Below are positions 33,721 to 42,207 of a stretch of 64,000 bases of DNA, piece after piece. Under the pieces are notes generated by a model. That model was not told where the DNA came from. It searched no databases and worked only from the letters and a program-made list of their open reading frames with translations. This DNA is from G963704535 sp963704535. Its GTDB lineage: Bacteria > Chloroflexota > Chloroflexia > Chloroflexales > Roseiflexaceae. Position numbers and translations under genes: made by a program. Location of the stretch: assembly GCA_963704535.1 (NCBI GenBank), contig OY969916.1, forward strand, positions 4,960,001 through 5,024,000. The letters run 5' to 3'. Every line of letters starts with the position of its first letter. Positions within the stretch are counted from its first letter, which is position 1.

Positions 33721-34570
33721 GAGTTCGCTGGCGCAACGCCTCGTCAGCGCCCTGGCGCTCATCCCGCTGATTATTGCGCTGGTCTGGTGGAATTTCTGGG
33801 CGCTCGTCGTCGTCGTGATCGCCGTCGTGGTGATGGCGCTGCTGGAGCTATACGGCGCGTTCGCCCAGGGCGGGTTCCAACCGCGCGTCGGGCTGGGGCT
33901 AGCTATCGCTGTCGGCCTGTCGTTCGCCGTGACCCTCGAACAGAGCGGCCAGGGCGACTTCCTTCCGCTGGTCCTCACACTAGCGATCGTGGCGAGCCTG
34001 GTGTTTGAGCTTTCCCGCCATAGCCACGAGGGCGCCCTGCCATCGTGGGCGCTCACCCTCGCCGGCGCTCTCTACATTGCCTGGCTCTTCAGCCACTTGA
34101 TTATGCTTCGGGCGCTCGATACCCGGCTGGAGCCGGTCTGGCTGGTCCGGCTGGGACTCCAGCCCGGCGCCGCCTGGATCTATCTGGTGCTGGCGATCAC
34201 CTGGCTCCAGGATACCGTGGCCTATTTCGTCGGGCGAGCATGGGGGCGCCACCGAATGGCGCCGGTGTTAAGCCCAAAGAAGACATGGGAGGGGGCGATC
34301 GGCGGGCTGATCGCCGCGATCGGCGGCGGCGTCGCCGCAGTGCTGCTGTTCGGGCTGCCGATCTCGCCGTTCAGCGGCGCGCTGCTCGGACTGGTCGGCG
34401 GCATCGTCGGGCCGCTGGGCGATCTAGCCGAGTCCTTGATCAAACGTCAGGCCGGCCTCAAAGATGCCGGCCATCTTATCCCCGGCCACGGCGGAATCCT
34501 CGACCGCGCCGATAGTTTGCTCTTCATTGCGCCCGTGCTGTTCTACCTCATTGTGTTCCTCACTGGGTAG
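33677..34570 (+). CDS. cdsA: Phosphatidate cytidylyltransferase
   Basis: 297 residues from ATG 33677, overlapping uppS. Multiple membrane helices (IALVWWNFWALVVVVIAVVVMALLEL and others). The CTP-transferase signature near the C-terminus reads GGIVGPLGDLAESLIKRQAGLKDAGHLIPGHGGILDRADS. It makes CDP-diacylglycerol in the membrane for phospholipid synthesis. The usual dxr gene between cdsA and rseP is absent here. Confidence 0.92.
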   Translation: MDSANAASAASHRNRSSLAQRLVSALALIPLIIALVWWNFWALVVVVIAVVVMALLELYGAFAQGGFQPRVGLGLAIAVGLSFAVTLEQSGQGDFLPLVLTLAIVASLVFELSRHSHEGALPSWALTLAGALYIAWLFSHLIMLRALDTRLEPVWLVRLGLQPGAAWIYLVLAITWLQDTVAYFVGRAWGRHRMAPVLSPKKTWEGAIGGLIAAIGGGVAAVLLFGLPISPFSGALLGLVGGIVGPLGDLAESLIKRQAGLKDAGHLIPGHGGILDRADSLLFIAPVLFYLIVFLTG

Positions 34571-34576
34571 CTACTT

Positions 34577-34728
34577 GCTTGCGACAGGTTGGGGTGGGGT
34601 TTAAGGGGAGGGCGGCCCTCCCCTTGCCCCTCCCTTTCCTGTTCTTTTCTGTATTGCTTGCGACAGGTTGGGGTGGGGTTTAAGTGGAGGAAGGCCCTCT
34701 CCAAGCCTCCCCCTTTCCAGTTCTTTTT
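34577..34728. repeat. Two tandem AGGGG-family hairpins
   Basis: GCTTGCGACAGGTTGGGGTGG...TTCTTTT appears twice in a row with the GGGAGGGCGGCCCTCCCC (first) and GAGGAAGGCCCTCTCC (second) cores. A local duplication behind cdsA. Confidence 0.7.
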
Positions 34729-34729
34729 A

Positions 34730-34759
34730 TTGACAGTCCCTAGTTCAATAGGGTACACT
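34730..34759 (+). promoter_or_regulatory. Promoter of the site-2 protease gene
   Basis: TTGACA (34730-34735) and TACACT (34754-34759), 18-base spacer, right after the repeats, so the protease gene is likely uncoupled from cdsA. Confidence 0.6.
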
Positions 34760-34888
34760 ACCCTGGACTGATTTATAGCTGGCCCGAAGGTGCGCTGGAA
34801 CGTTCGCTTTCCTCATTCTCGCCCCGTGTAACGCCCTTCCCCGGCTTCGTTTCGGGCGCATCGGTATCGCTCGGTCGCGAAGGAGAAG

Positions 34889-36019
34889 ATGAACGTGTTG
34901 GAGAGTATCCAAAGTAGTTTGGTAACATTGATCGCGTTTCTGCTCATGCTTGGCCTGCTGGTGTTGGTCGATGAGCTGGGTCATTTTCTTACCGCGGTGT
35001 CGCTGGGGATCAAGGTCGAGGAGTTTGGGCTTGGGTATCCCCCCCGCGCGCTGGTCCTGTTCGAGCGCGACGGCGTGAAGTATACACTGAACTGGCTGCC
35101 GATCGGCGGTTTTGTGCGCTTCGGCGGCGATGGCGTCGGCGAGACGGTTTATGGCGTCGGGAGCCTGGCCTCTGCGGCACCATGGAAGAAGATCGCGGTC
35201 CTGGTCGCCGGCCCGCTGATGAACTTGATCCTCGCGGCGCTGATTTTCGCGGGGTTGTTTGCCGCCAGGGGCGTGCCCACACCGTTCGATGGCGTGATGA
35301 TCTACCGGGTCTACGACTCTACCCCTGCGTCGGCCGCCGGGTTCCAGACTGGCGATGTGATTCTTGAGTTCGACGGCCAGCCGATCGGGCGCGACCTCAC
35401 GCTGATCGAGGAGGTCGCGCAGAGCAGCCTCGGCCGGACGGTGGCGGCCACCGTCCAGCGCGGCGACCAGCATATCGACCTGATGGTCACGCCCGGCCCG
35501 TGGCAAACGCCCAGCGGCGAGCAGCGCCAGTCCGGCTTTGGCTTCTCCTATGGCGAAAATGTCCAGGATACGCCCGTCGGCCTGCCAACAGCGCTAGTGG
35601 CTGGCTTCAGTTACACCTGGGAGCTGCTGGGGCGCTTCATCCTGGGGCTGCGTGAGATGTTCGGCGGCTTGCTGGGCCTCAACACACCCCCGCCCGGCGG
35701 CGTGACCGGCGTGGTGGGGATCGCGCGCGGCACCGGCGAGATCATCAGGAGCGACGGGTTGTTTGGCTTCTGGCGCTGGACCGCGTTTATCAGCCTGAAC
35801 CTATTCTTGATCAACCTTCTGCCGATCCCAGCGCTGGATGGCAGCCACATTATGTTCTCGCTGATCGAGCTGGCCCGGCGCGGGAAGAAGATCCCGCCGG
35901 AGAAAGAGGCGATGGTCCACGCCGTCGGCTTTATGATGCTGATGGGCTTGATGCTGATTATCACCGTCTCTGATGTGGCGAACTGGCTCGGCGGCGCGCC
36001 GGTGCTGAGCGGCGAGTAG
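34889..36019 (+). CDS. rseP: RseP-type site-2 protease, first zinc ligand His replaced by Asp
   Basis: 376 residues. N-terminal membrane helix LLMLGLLVLVDELGHFL, a PDZ domain (about 140-220, STPASAAGFQTGDVILEFDGQPIG) and the C-terminal NLLPIPALDGSH motif. The family cleaves membrane-bound regulators such as anti-sigma factors. The canonical HExxH is DELGH here (D28 E29 L30 G31 H32): the catalytic Glu and second His remain, the first His is Asp. One base (GAT for CAT) makes the difference, so either the enzyme binds zinc differently, is inactive, or the base is an error. Confidence 0.88.
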   Translation: MNVLESIQSSLVTLIAFLLMLGLLVLVDELGHFLTAVSLGIKVEEFGLGYPPRALVLFERDGVKYTLNWLPIGGFVRFGGDGVGETVYGVGSLASAAPWKKIAVLVAGPLMNLILAALIFAGLFAARGVPTPFDGVMIYRVYDSTPASAAGFQTGDVILEFDGQPIGRDLTLIEEVAQSSLGRTVAATVQRGDQHIDLMVTPGPWQTPSGEQRQSGFGFSYGENVQDTPVGLPTALVAGFSYTWELLGRFILGLREMFGGLLGLNTPPPGGVTGVVGIARGTGEIIRSDGLFGFWRWTAFISLNLFLINLLPIPALDGSHIMFSLIELARRGKKIPPEKEAMVHAVGFMMLMGLMLIITVSDVANWLGGAPVLSGE

Positions 36020-36036
36020 ATCCGCTGTAGTGTGGG

Positions 36037-36288
36037 ATGGAACCGCCAATGCCCAGGCAGCGCTTGCCGATCATCCGCGCGAGCGAGGTGGGTGAGTATG
36101 TGTACTGCGCGCGAGCGTGGTGGCTACGGCGCGTCGTAGGGCTGGAGCCCGCCGGCCATGAGCGGCGCGAGTACGGCACGGCGCTCCACCAACGCCACGG
36201 CCGCGCGGTCGCCGGGAGCCGCACGCTGATGTTGCTCGGCGTGGCCCTGGCCCTTGCGGCATTGGTATTGATTGTGTCGGGGCGCTGA
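36037..36288 (+). CDS. Cas4-like nuclease, N-terminal part with membrane helix
   Basis: 83 residues. RASEVGEYVYCARAWWLRR...G..LHQRHGRAV is the start of Cas4/Dna2-type RecB-family nucleases: C24 is the first Fe-S cysteine and H51 lies in the GxxxH helix. Instead of continuing to the nuclease core, it ends in a hydrophobic helix (about 63-81). Its TGA overlaps the ATG of the next gene (TGATG), which supplies the remaining motifs. Together they look like one nuclease divided at a membrane hairpin. Function unknown; in the family, these are exonucleases acting in CRISPR adaptation or DNA repair. Confidence 0.65.
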   Translation: MEPPMPRQRLPIIRASEVGEYVYCARAWWLRRVVGLEPAGHERREYGTALHQRHGRAVAGSRTLMLLGVALALAALVLIVSGR

Positions 36289-36806
36289 TGGGGGTTTCGC
36301 TCGGGCTGGCGCTGCTTATGCTGGCGGTGTTGGCCGTGATCTGGGGTATGCGGCTCCACCGCAGTACCGGGCTTCCCTGGGCGCCGGTGATCTACCGCGA
36401 TACCGGCGGCCGCGTACCGGAGCAGCCCTTGATTGCCCGGCAGTTTGGGCTCGTCGGCAAGCCGGATTACTTGCTGGTGGTTCGCGGGCGAACGATCCCG
36501 GTCGAGGTCAAGCCCGGCCGGCGCGCCGCTCGGCCGTACGAGTCCGACCTGATGCAGCTTGCCGCATATTGTCTCCTGGTCGAGGAGACCGATGGCGTGG
36601 CGCCGCCGTACGGGTTGCTGCGCTACGCCGAGCAGACGTTTCGGCTCGACTATACGCCCCAAGCACGCGAGCAACTCCTGGATCTGCTCGACGAGATGCG
36701 CGCTGCCCTTGACGATCAGGACTGTGCTCGTAGTCACGACGAGCCACGGCGCTGCGGCGCCTGCGGGTTCTTCGAGCAGTGCGACGAGGCAATGGTGCTC
36801 GATTGA
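36288..36806 (+). CDS. Cas4-like nuclease, C-terminal part with membrane helix
   Basis: 172 residues. Begins with a membrane helix (about 2-20). The RecB-family core is complete: D60 in GKPDYLL, E73-V-K75 in IPVEVKPGRRA and Q90-x3-Y94 in LMQLAAY. Three cysteines near the end (C156, C159, C165) complete the four-cysteine Fe-S set with C24 of the overlapping upstream gene. A frameshift splitting one gene is possible, but the TGATG overlap looks natural. No cas1, cas2 or CRISPR array is in the window, so this is not a CRISPR adaptation cassette. Confidence 0.7.
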   Translation: MGVSLGLALLMLAVLAVIWGMRLHRSTGLPWAPVIYRDTGGRVPEQPLIARQFGLVGKPDYLLVVRGRTIPVEVKPGRRAARPYESDLMQLAAYCLLVEETDGVAPPYGLLRYAEQTFRLDYTPQAREQLLDLLDEMRAALDDQDCARSHDEPRRCGACGFFEQCDEAMVLD

Positions 36807-36811
36807 TACCA

Positions 36812-36906
36812 AGTTGCAAGGGGGAGTTTGAGGGGGCCACCGCTCAAGAATCCTCTTTCCACCACGGATCGTAGGCGAAACAATGCCCTTTCAAACAGTT
36901 TCTGAG
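36812..36906. repeat. AGGGG repeat, full-length copy 6
   Basis: AAGTTGCAAGGGGGAGTTTGAGGGGGCC...CCTTTCAAACAGTTTCTGAG, with some arm decay. Confidence 0.65.
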
Positions 36907-36932
36907 TCCAGAGATAGGAGCCGGCAAACGGC

Positions 36933-37220
36933 ATGACTGAACGGCGAGAAGCACCAGGCGATAAGGCAGGTGTACTCACATCTGCCGCGGTGATCGAACA
37001 GATCGAGGCACGGCTGGCCGGCCGGCTTGGCGACATGGCGCTGGCCGCATGGGCGTTCGACCGCTTCTACGCCGAGGAGTTGGGCGAGGAGGAGTTCGCT
37101 GCCGGCGCGGAGCAGGCGATTGCCGACGCGCTAGATGCGCTGATGTTTGGCGATGATCCGAGCTTCCGGCTGAACGAGGAGGAGCTGCGGGCATTAGTCG
37201 CGCAGTTGAGGATGGTATGA
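36933..37220 (+). CDS. Small conserved hypothetical acidic protein
   Basis: 95 residues, all-helical. The core (LGDMALAAWAFDRFYAEELGEEEF...EQAIADALDALMFGDDPSFRLNEEELRALVAQL) is acidic and hydrophobic-patterned, like small regulatory or immunity-type proteins. No motif is recognised. Its stop overlaps the next ATG (ATGA), so the two small proteins are probably made together. Confidence 0.55.
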   Translation: MTERREAPGDKAGVLTSAAVIEQIEARLAGRLGDMALAAWAFDRFYAEELGEEEFAAGAEQAIADALDALMFGDDPSFRLNEEELRALVAQLRMV

Positions 37221-37552
37221 AAATCAGACAACATCCGCGCATGCGCGATATCAGCATTGGCGACGAGGTCTACTCCTATCAACAGCACCTCTTCGCGCGC
37301 GTCGAGGAGGTGTTTCCCGCCGCCGTGTGCGTCAAAGTGGGCATCCTGACGATTAATGGGCACCTGGAGCTGCTGCTCTCCCCACAGCTCTGGCGCGCCG
37401 ACGATATCGAAAACTTGAGCGTCTGCCGCTACTGCGGCGGTCGCGACGGCCTCCAGTCGGCGAGTGGGACGGGCATCCCCTTTCGCGTGTGCGAGCACTG
37501 CTACGTTGTCCCGCCCGAAAGCCGGATTCGCGAGGTTGGCTCCTGGTGGTAA
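37217..37552 (+). CDS. Small zinc-ribbon-like protein
   Basis: 111 residues with two CxxC pairs: VCRYCGG and VCEHCYV, about 28 residues apart, a likely zinc site. The first half is a beta-rich stretch (GDEVYSYQQHLFARVEEVFPAAVCVKVGILTINGHLELLLSPQLW). Function unknown. Overlaps its upstream partner by four bases and precedes bcp by 27. Confidence 0.55.
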   Translation: MKIRQHPRMRDISIGDEVYSYQQHLFARVEEVFPAAVCVKVGILTINGHLELLLSPQLWRADDIENLSVCRYCGGRDGLQSASGTGIPFRVCEHCYVVPPESRIREVGSWW

Positions 37553-37579
37553 GGCGGTGATTCTTTTGAGGAGCGGAGC

Positions 37580-38047
37580 ATGTCAGAAACAACATTCAAG
37601 GTAGGCGATGCAGCCCCCGATTTCGAACTCCCCAGTGATACTGGCGAGACCGTAAGGCTATCGGACTTCCGCGGGAAGCGGGTGATCCTGTATTTCTACC
37701 CGAAAGATGATACATCAGGGTGTACCGCCCAGTCGTGTGGCTTCCGCGACAACTACCCAGCGATCGAGGAGAAGAACGCGGTGGTGCTCGGCGTGAGCCC
37801 GGATGGCGTGCAGTCACACCAGAAGTTCAAGACCAAGTACAACCTGCCGTTTACGCTGCTGGTCGACGCGAACCACACGGTCTCCGAGGCCTACGGGGTG
37901 TGGGACGAGAAGTCGATGTACGGCAAGACGTACTATGGGATCACCCGCAGCCACTTCGTGATCGACGAGCAGGGCCGCATCGCCGATGTGCAGGTCAAGG
38001 TGAGCCCGGCTGATAGCGTGGAGCGTGCGATAGCTGCACTCGGATAA
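37580..38047 (+). CDS. bcp: Thioredoxin-dependent peroxiredoxin (Bcp/PrxQ)
   Basis: 155 residues. VGDAAPDFELPSDTGETVRLSDFRGKRVILYFYPKDDTSGCTAQSCGFRD is the PrxQ start with the peroxidatic Cys and, five residues on, the second Cys that often resolves it. It reduces H2O2 and organic peroxides in the cytosol, using thioredoxin. Length fits exactly. GAGGAGCGGAGC precedes the ATG. Confidence 0.95.
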   Translation: MSETTFKVGDAAPDFELPSDTGETVRLSDFRGKRVILYFYPKDDTSGCTAQSCGFRDNYPAIEEKNAVVLGVSPDGVQSHQKFKTKYNLPFTLLVDANHTVSEAYGVWDEKSMYGKTYYGITRSHFVIDEQGRIADVQVKVSPADSVERAIAALG

Positions 38048-38060
38048 TCGCCAAGGAAAG

Positions 38061-38127
38061 AAGCGGGCGGGTAGAGAATGGGCGGATCGACCACTGGCCG
38101 ATCCGCCCATTCTCTACCCGCCCGCTT
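38061..38127. terminator. 29-bp perfect hairpin after bcp
   Basis: Arms 38061-38089 (AAGCGGGCGGGTAGAGAATG...) and 38099-38127 are exact complements around a 9-base loop. Very stable, without a T-run. It separates the bcp group from the BREX-like cluster and may insulate it. Confidence 0.7.
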
Positions 38128-38183
38128 GCTGACCCTCGCTGAAGCAGATTCTCGATGTCTGTGCTATAATCTGTGGCGCATAA

Positions 38184-39266
38184 ATGGCCAAACATAGTAC
38201 GGATTTGATACAGATGGCAAATGACACATTGCTCGCGGCGTTGGAGCGCGCGCGCGAGACTTACAACCAGCGCCAAAAGACAGCGGCAAGCCTGCTGGCG
38301 GCGCTGAAAGGCACCACCGGCGCGCTAGGTAAAACCAGCCGCGCCCTACGAGAGTACGCCGAGCAAAATCAGGCCGCGCAGGGCAACGGGCTCGCCCAAG
38401 CGCAGCAGGCATTTGGGACGCTACGGCTGCGCGAGGAGGCGATCGACCCGCTACTCCCGGACCTGCGCCGCGAGGTCAAGGCGCTGACCGGGCTGAACAC
38501 GGCGCTCAAAGATGCGTTGGCGGCCCTGCGTAGCGAGAGCGTGGATGTGGTCAAGCTGGGGCGCTCCTACAGCGCGCTGCAAAACGCCAAGGTGCAGGAC
38601 GACGGCCTTGCGGCGGTTATGCCGGGGATCGAGCAGGAGCTGGCCGAGGCCCAACGCTCGCTCGGCAACACCTTTGGGCTGGCGCTGCGCCACGCGCTGG
38701 CCGAGCAGGGGATCGAGCTGGGCGGGCGGCCGCCGCGCTTCGAGATCGGGCGCTTTGAGTTGGCCGCCGACTTCGTCAACCGCACCGCTAGCCTCAGTTA
38801 TGGCAAGAATCTGGTCGCCAAGCGCATCCAGCTCAGTGTCGAGCAGGTCGTCAAAGCCTACCAGCGCGAGGCGAAGTCGATCATGGGCCGCAACGAAGAC
38901 GGCGCCCGCTGGATGGATCAGCTGTATACGGCGTGGGAGACGGTGCGCCGCAAGCGCGGCACCACCGAGCTACGCGTGAGCATCGTCGAGAGCTTTTTCG
39001 AGATGGTGCTGCTGCGGCAGGCGCGGAACTTCCGCAACACGCCGACTAAAAATAGCTTTGCGGAGTACAGCCGCGCCCAATTCGCCCACGACTTCTTTCG
39101 GTTTACCGCCGAACAGCGCCTTGGGTATAAGGGGCTGCACGCATTTGGCCTGGTCGCCACGAAGTCGCAGACCGAGAACCCCGACCGGAGCATCTGGATT
39201 GTCGAGGGCGATACCCCCCACCTCGGGAACTACATCGCCGATGTGAAGTTCGACCGGGATGAGTGA
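38184..39266 (+). CDS. Coiled-coil protein of the BrxD-like ATPase/helicase cluster
   Basis: 360 residues, unknown family. Residues ~1-150 are helical and Ala/Gln/Glu-rich with a coiled-coil look; residues ~190-355 are mixed and basic (NRTASLSYGKNLVAKRIQLSVEQVV..., FRFTAEQRLGYKGLHAFGL). A TATAAT box lies at 38165-38170, only 14 bases before the first ATG, so translation is either leaderless or starts at the in-frame ATG 38214. Its last 8 bases overlap the first ATPase gene. First gene of the cluster, probably a structural or adaptor subunit; that role is inference. Confidence 0.6.
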   Translation: MAKHSTDLIQMANDTLLAALERARETYNQRQKTAASLLAALKGTTGALGKTSRALREYAEQNQAAQGNGLAQAQQAFGTLRLREEAIDPLLPDLRREVKALTGLNTALKDALAALRSESVDVVKLGRSYSALQNAKVQDDGLAAVMPGIEQELAEAQRSLGNTFGLALRHALAEQGIELGGRPPRFEIGRFELAADFVNRTASLSYGKNLVAKRIQLSVEQVVKAYQREAKSIMGRNEDGARWMDQLYTAWETVRRKRGTTELRVSIVESFFEMVLLRQARNFRNTPTKNSFAEYSRAQFAHDFFRFTAEQRLGYKGLHAFGLVATKSQTENPDRSIWIVEGDTPHLGNYIADVKFDRDE

Positions 39267-40578
39267 AGGAACACCAGAGATGCTGCCGGAACCACGCCTC
39301 GCGCGCCAGATCATCGAGACCCTCGGCCAATCGGGCACGCCGCTCTCAAAGGGCGTCAGCTACTACAATGTCGGCAACGAGTCGCTGCTCAATGCGATCG
39401 ACAGCCATTATCTCGGCTCGTACCTGTCCGACGGCGGGGCGGTCTTTAAGCTGGTCGTGGGCGATTATGGCAGCGGCAAATCGCACTTCCTCTACTGTGT
39501 GCGCGACCGGGCGTGGTCGCGCAACTTCGCGGTGAGCAAGGTCGATCTGAGCCCTAAGGAAAGCCCCTACGACGACCAGCGGCGCGTGTATGCCGCCGTC
39601 GCGTCCAGCATTATCTGGCACGAGTTGGGCGACCTCGGCGAAGACGAGCGCGGCCTGACTCGCTTTCTGGAGGGCACCATGCGGCGCCTGGTCAATCCCC
39701 ACGGCGCCGACCTGGAGGACCCCGGCGTGATCGAGCTGCCCGACGTGCGCGCCATGATGCAGACGCTGGCGAACACTGCCGTCGATAGCTTGAGCTTCCA
39801 TAAGGCGATCCAGGGCTACTTCACCGCCCTGCTGCGGGGCCAGGAGCTGCGGCAGGAGGCTCTGGGCCGCTGGCTGCACGGCGAAGAGGTCAGCCCGGAG
39901 GATGGGCGTGACCTGCGCTCGATCGGCGTGACCGAGAAGATTAACAAGAACAATGCCTTCAAGATGCTACGCTCGCTGTGCCAGGTGGTGCGCGCGCTGG
40001 GCTATAGCGGGCTGGCCCTGCTGTTCGACGAAGGCGACCGGATGCTGAGTGTGGGCGGTCGGTCGGAGAAGGTCGCCACTGACAATCTGCGCGAGGTGAT
40101 CGACCGCTGCCGCGAGGATCTGCCCGGCGCTATGTTTATCTATGCGGTGCCGCCGGCGTTTATCCACGATATCGTGCCGAAATACCCGGCGTTGCAGCAG
40201 CGCATCCAGGCCCCGAACTACTTCTCGCGCACCAATCCTTTCAGCCCACAGATCAACCTGGACCGGCTCGACGTGCCCGACGAGGAGTTGCTGACGCAGA
40301 TCGGCTACCGGCTGCTGCCGATCTTCGAGACCGCCTACAGCGCCAGGCTCGATCCAGGGACCCAGGCGGCGAATATCGCGATCTTCTCCGAGGCGGCGCG
40401 CAACTCCTACCTGGCGATCAGCCACCGCCGCCTGTTTATCAAGGCGCTGGTGACGGAGTGGTTTCGCCAGAAAGAGGAGGGCGAGCAGGTTGTCAGCGCC
40501 GAGTACGCCGCCGCCGCAGTGCGCGGGCAGAGCGACGCGCTCATGGAGTTGGCCGACGACCAGCAGCGACCGTATTGA
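39259..40578 (+). CDS. BrxD-like (DUF2791) P-loop ATPase 1
   Basis: 439 residues. Walker A is GDYGSGKS at residues 68-75, Walker B LLFDEGDR near 255-260, and the overall pattern (YYNVGNESLLNAIDSHYL, FLYCVRDRAW, ISHRRLFIKALV) is that of DUF2791 ATPases, known from BREX loci as BrxD. In those loci BrxD accompanies a Lhr-type helicase (BrxHI). The ATG overlaps the end of the coiled-coil gene. PglX, PglZ and BrxL are absent. Probably a DNA-associated ATPase of a defence or maintenance complex; this is inference. Confidence 0.75.
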   Translation: MSEGTPEMLPEPRLARQIIETLGQSGTPLSKGVSYYNVGNESLLNAIDSHYLGSYLSDGGAVFKLVVGDYGSGKSHFLYCVRDRAWSRNFAVSKVDLSPKESPYDDQRRVYAAVASSIIWHELGDLGEDERGLTRFLEGTMRRLVNPHGADLEDPGVIELPDVRAMMQTLANTAVDSLSFHKAIQGYFTALLRGQELRQEALGRWLHGEEVSPEDGRDLRSIGVTEKINKNNAFKMLRSLCQVVRALGYSGLALLFDEGDRMLSVGGRSEKVATDNLREVIDRCREDLPGAMFIYAVPPAFIHDIVPKYPALQQRIQAPNYFSRTNPFSPQINLDRLDVPDEELLTQIGYRLLPIFETAYSARLDPGTQAANIAIFSEAARNSYLAISHRRLFIKALVTEWFRQKEEGEQVVSAEYAAAAVRGQSDALMELADDQQRPY

Positions 40579-40588
40579 TGATGTCACA

Positions 40589-40624
40589 TGAAAAGGGGAG
40601 TTTGAGGGGCCGCCCCTCAAGAAT
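40589..40624. repeat. AGGGG hairpin between the two ATPase genes
   Basis: AAAAGGGGAGTTTGAGGGGC/CGCCCCTCAAG, a partial copy that lies inside the operon and could attenuate transcription. Confidence 0.6.
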
Positions 40625-40660
40625 AACCCTACCCATATGTTCACTGGTATGAGATATTCT

Positions 40661-42094
40661 ATGGTTGACACGCAGGAACAACAATCTCGACAGGTCTTTC
40701 ATCCGCAGCTTGGCCCTGGAAAACTGCTCAAGACCTACATGGGCGGATTCGAATGGGAGGTACTCTTCGAATCCGGCCGGCGCTTCCGGCTGCCGGCCCG
40801 CGAGTTCGCGGCCGAGTCGGTGAGCGCGTGGCAGGCGCACACGGCACCAAGCGGCAATGGCTTCGCGCCGCGCGCCGTTATGCTCGAAACCGACCAGTTC
40901 CGCGCCCGCCAGACGCTGGAGGCGCTGCGGCTGGGGATCGTGCCGGTGCAGGATGTGGAGACGCTGACGATCGGCCTGGAGGCCGAGCGGGTCAGCCTGG
41001 ATCGGGCGCTGGCGCGCGGCAAGGAGCGTGGCGGCGATGCGCTGGCGGTGATCGGCGATTACGGCTATGGCAAGAGCCACTTTGTCGAGCTGGCGGCGCG
41101 CCGCGGGCTGCGCGAGAACTTCCTGGTCGCCGTCGCCAGCCTGGATCTGGTGGAGGTGCCGCCCGGCAAGGCCAATGAGATCTACAAAGCAATCGTTCGC
41201 GCGATCCGCTATCCCGACAGCGCCGAGCGGGGCCTCGACCCGCTGATCAGGCGGGCGCTCGACAACCCCGGCGTCGTCGAGCGGTTCGTGGCCCGCAGCC
41301 CGCGCGAGAAGAACTGCCCGCTTACGACGGCGCTGCTGGCACTCTCTGACTGCGGCAGTCAGAGCGCCTACGACGATATCGTGGCCTGGCTGGGCGGCCA
41401 ACTCAGGGCGCCGACGACCGAGATGAAGTCCTGCCTGAAGAAGCCGCCCCGGCTGTACCTGACCGGCGAGGTCGCCCGCCAATATTCGTATATGCTGACG
41501 GCGATCAGCGTCCTGGCGACCATGCTTGGATACGGCGGCCTGGCGGTGCTGATCGACGAGTCCGAGCACTATTCGCTGCTGCGGGCGATGCAGCGCGGGC
41601 GGGCCGACGCCTTCTTCAAGGCGCTGATCTATGCTGCCATGGGGTCGGCCAATAGCCGCGTCGATCCAAAGACCATCCCGTACCACTCGGGGATGGACTA
41701 TGAGATCAGCTTCGCCTCCAACCCGCATCTCTTCTTTCTGTTCGCGCTGACCGAGAGCGAGAACCGCATGCCGGTCGATAGCTGGCTGGCCCCCTCGCAG
41801 ATCCTGCGCCTCGACGATCGGTTCATCGAGCGCGATATCCTGGAGTTCTTCAAGACGCTGCTGCGCTACCACAGCATCGCCTATGCCTACCCCTACCCAC
41901 CCCCACGCGAGCGCTATGAGGAGGTCGTCCGGGTAGTCCCCGGCCTGCTCTCGCGGGCGCTCACCCAACATCGCATCAATTTGCGCGAGGTCATCCGCCT
42001 GGCGGTGACGGCCTGCGACCTGCTTTTCCTGCACCCCGACTACGCGCCGGGCACCCTGATCGAGGAGTTTACCAAGGGGCTGCGGTTACAATGA
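40661..42094 (+). CDS. BrxD-like (DUF2791) P-loop ATPase 2
   Basis: 477 residues from ATG 40661. A small N-terminal domain (VFHPQLGPGKLLKTYMGGFEWEVLFESGRRFRLPAREF) resembles the SH3-like HP-x-G-x-G fold of CarD and UvrD tails, which bind RNA polymerase or partners. The ATPase follows: Walker A GDYGYGKS (residues 132-139) and Walker B LIDESEH (D299). It is a diverged paralogue of the upstream ATPase rather than a copy. The two may form a hetero-oligomer. Confidence 0.72.
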   Translation: MVDTQEQQSRQVFHPQLGPGKLLKTYMGGFEWEVLFESGRRFRLPAREFAAESVSAWQAHTAPSGNGFAPRAVMLETDQFRARQTLEALRLGIVPVQDVETLTIGLEAERVSLDRALARGKERGGDALAVIGDYGYGKSHFVELAARRGLRENFLVAVASLDLVEVPPGKANEIYKAIVRAIRYPDSAERGLDPLIRRALDNPGVVERFVARSPREKNCPLTTALLALSDCGSQSAYDDIVAWLGGQLRAPTTEMKSCLKKPPRLYLTGEVARQYSYMLTAISVLATMLGYGGLAVLIDESEHYSLLRAMQRGRADAFFKALIYAAMGSANSRVDPKTIPYHSGMDYEISFASNPHLFFLFALTESENRMPVDSWLAPSQILRLDDRFIERDILEFFKTLLRYHSIAYAYPYPPPRERYEEVVRVVPGLLSRALTQHRINLREVIRLAVTACDLLFLHPDYAPGTLIEEFTKGLRLQ

Positions 42095-42118
42095 TCGCCG
42101 CGCCCTCGACCGCTTAAA

Positions 42119-42190
42119 CATTGTCAGTTGTCAGTTGTCCGTTGTCCGTTGTCAGTTACGGCGCAACTGACAACGGACAACTGACGACGG
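42119..42190. repeat. Heptad hairpin (TGTCAGT)
   Basis: TTGTCAGTTGTCAGTTGTCCG units mirrored by CAACTGACAACGGACAACTGAC. The same heptad makes the hairpin at 47125-47190. Confidence 0.75.
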
Positions 42191-42207
42191 ACAGAGGAGG
42201 CACTGCG

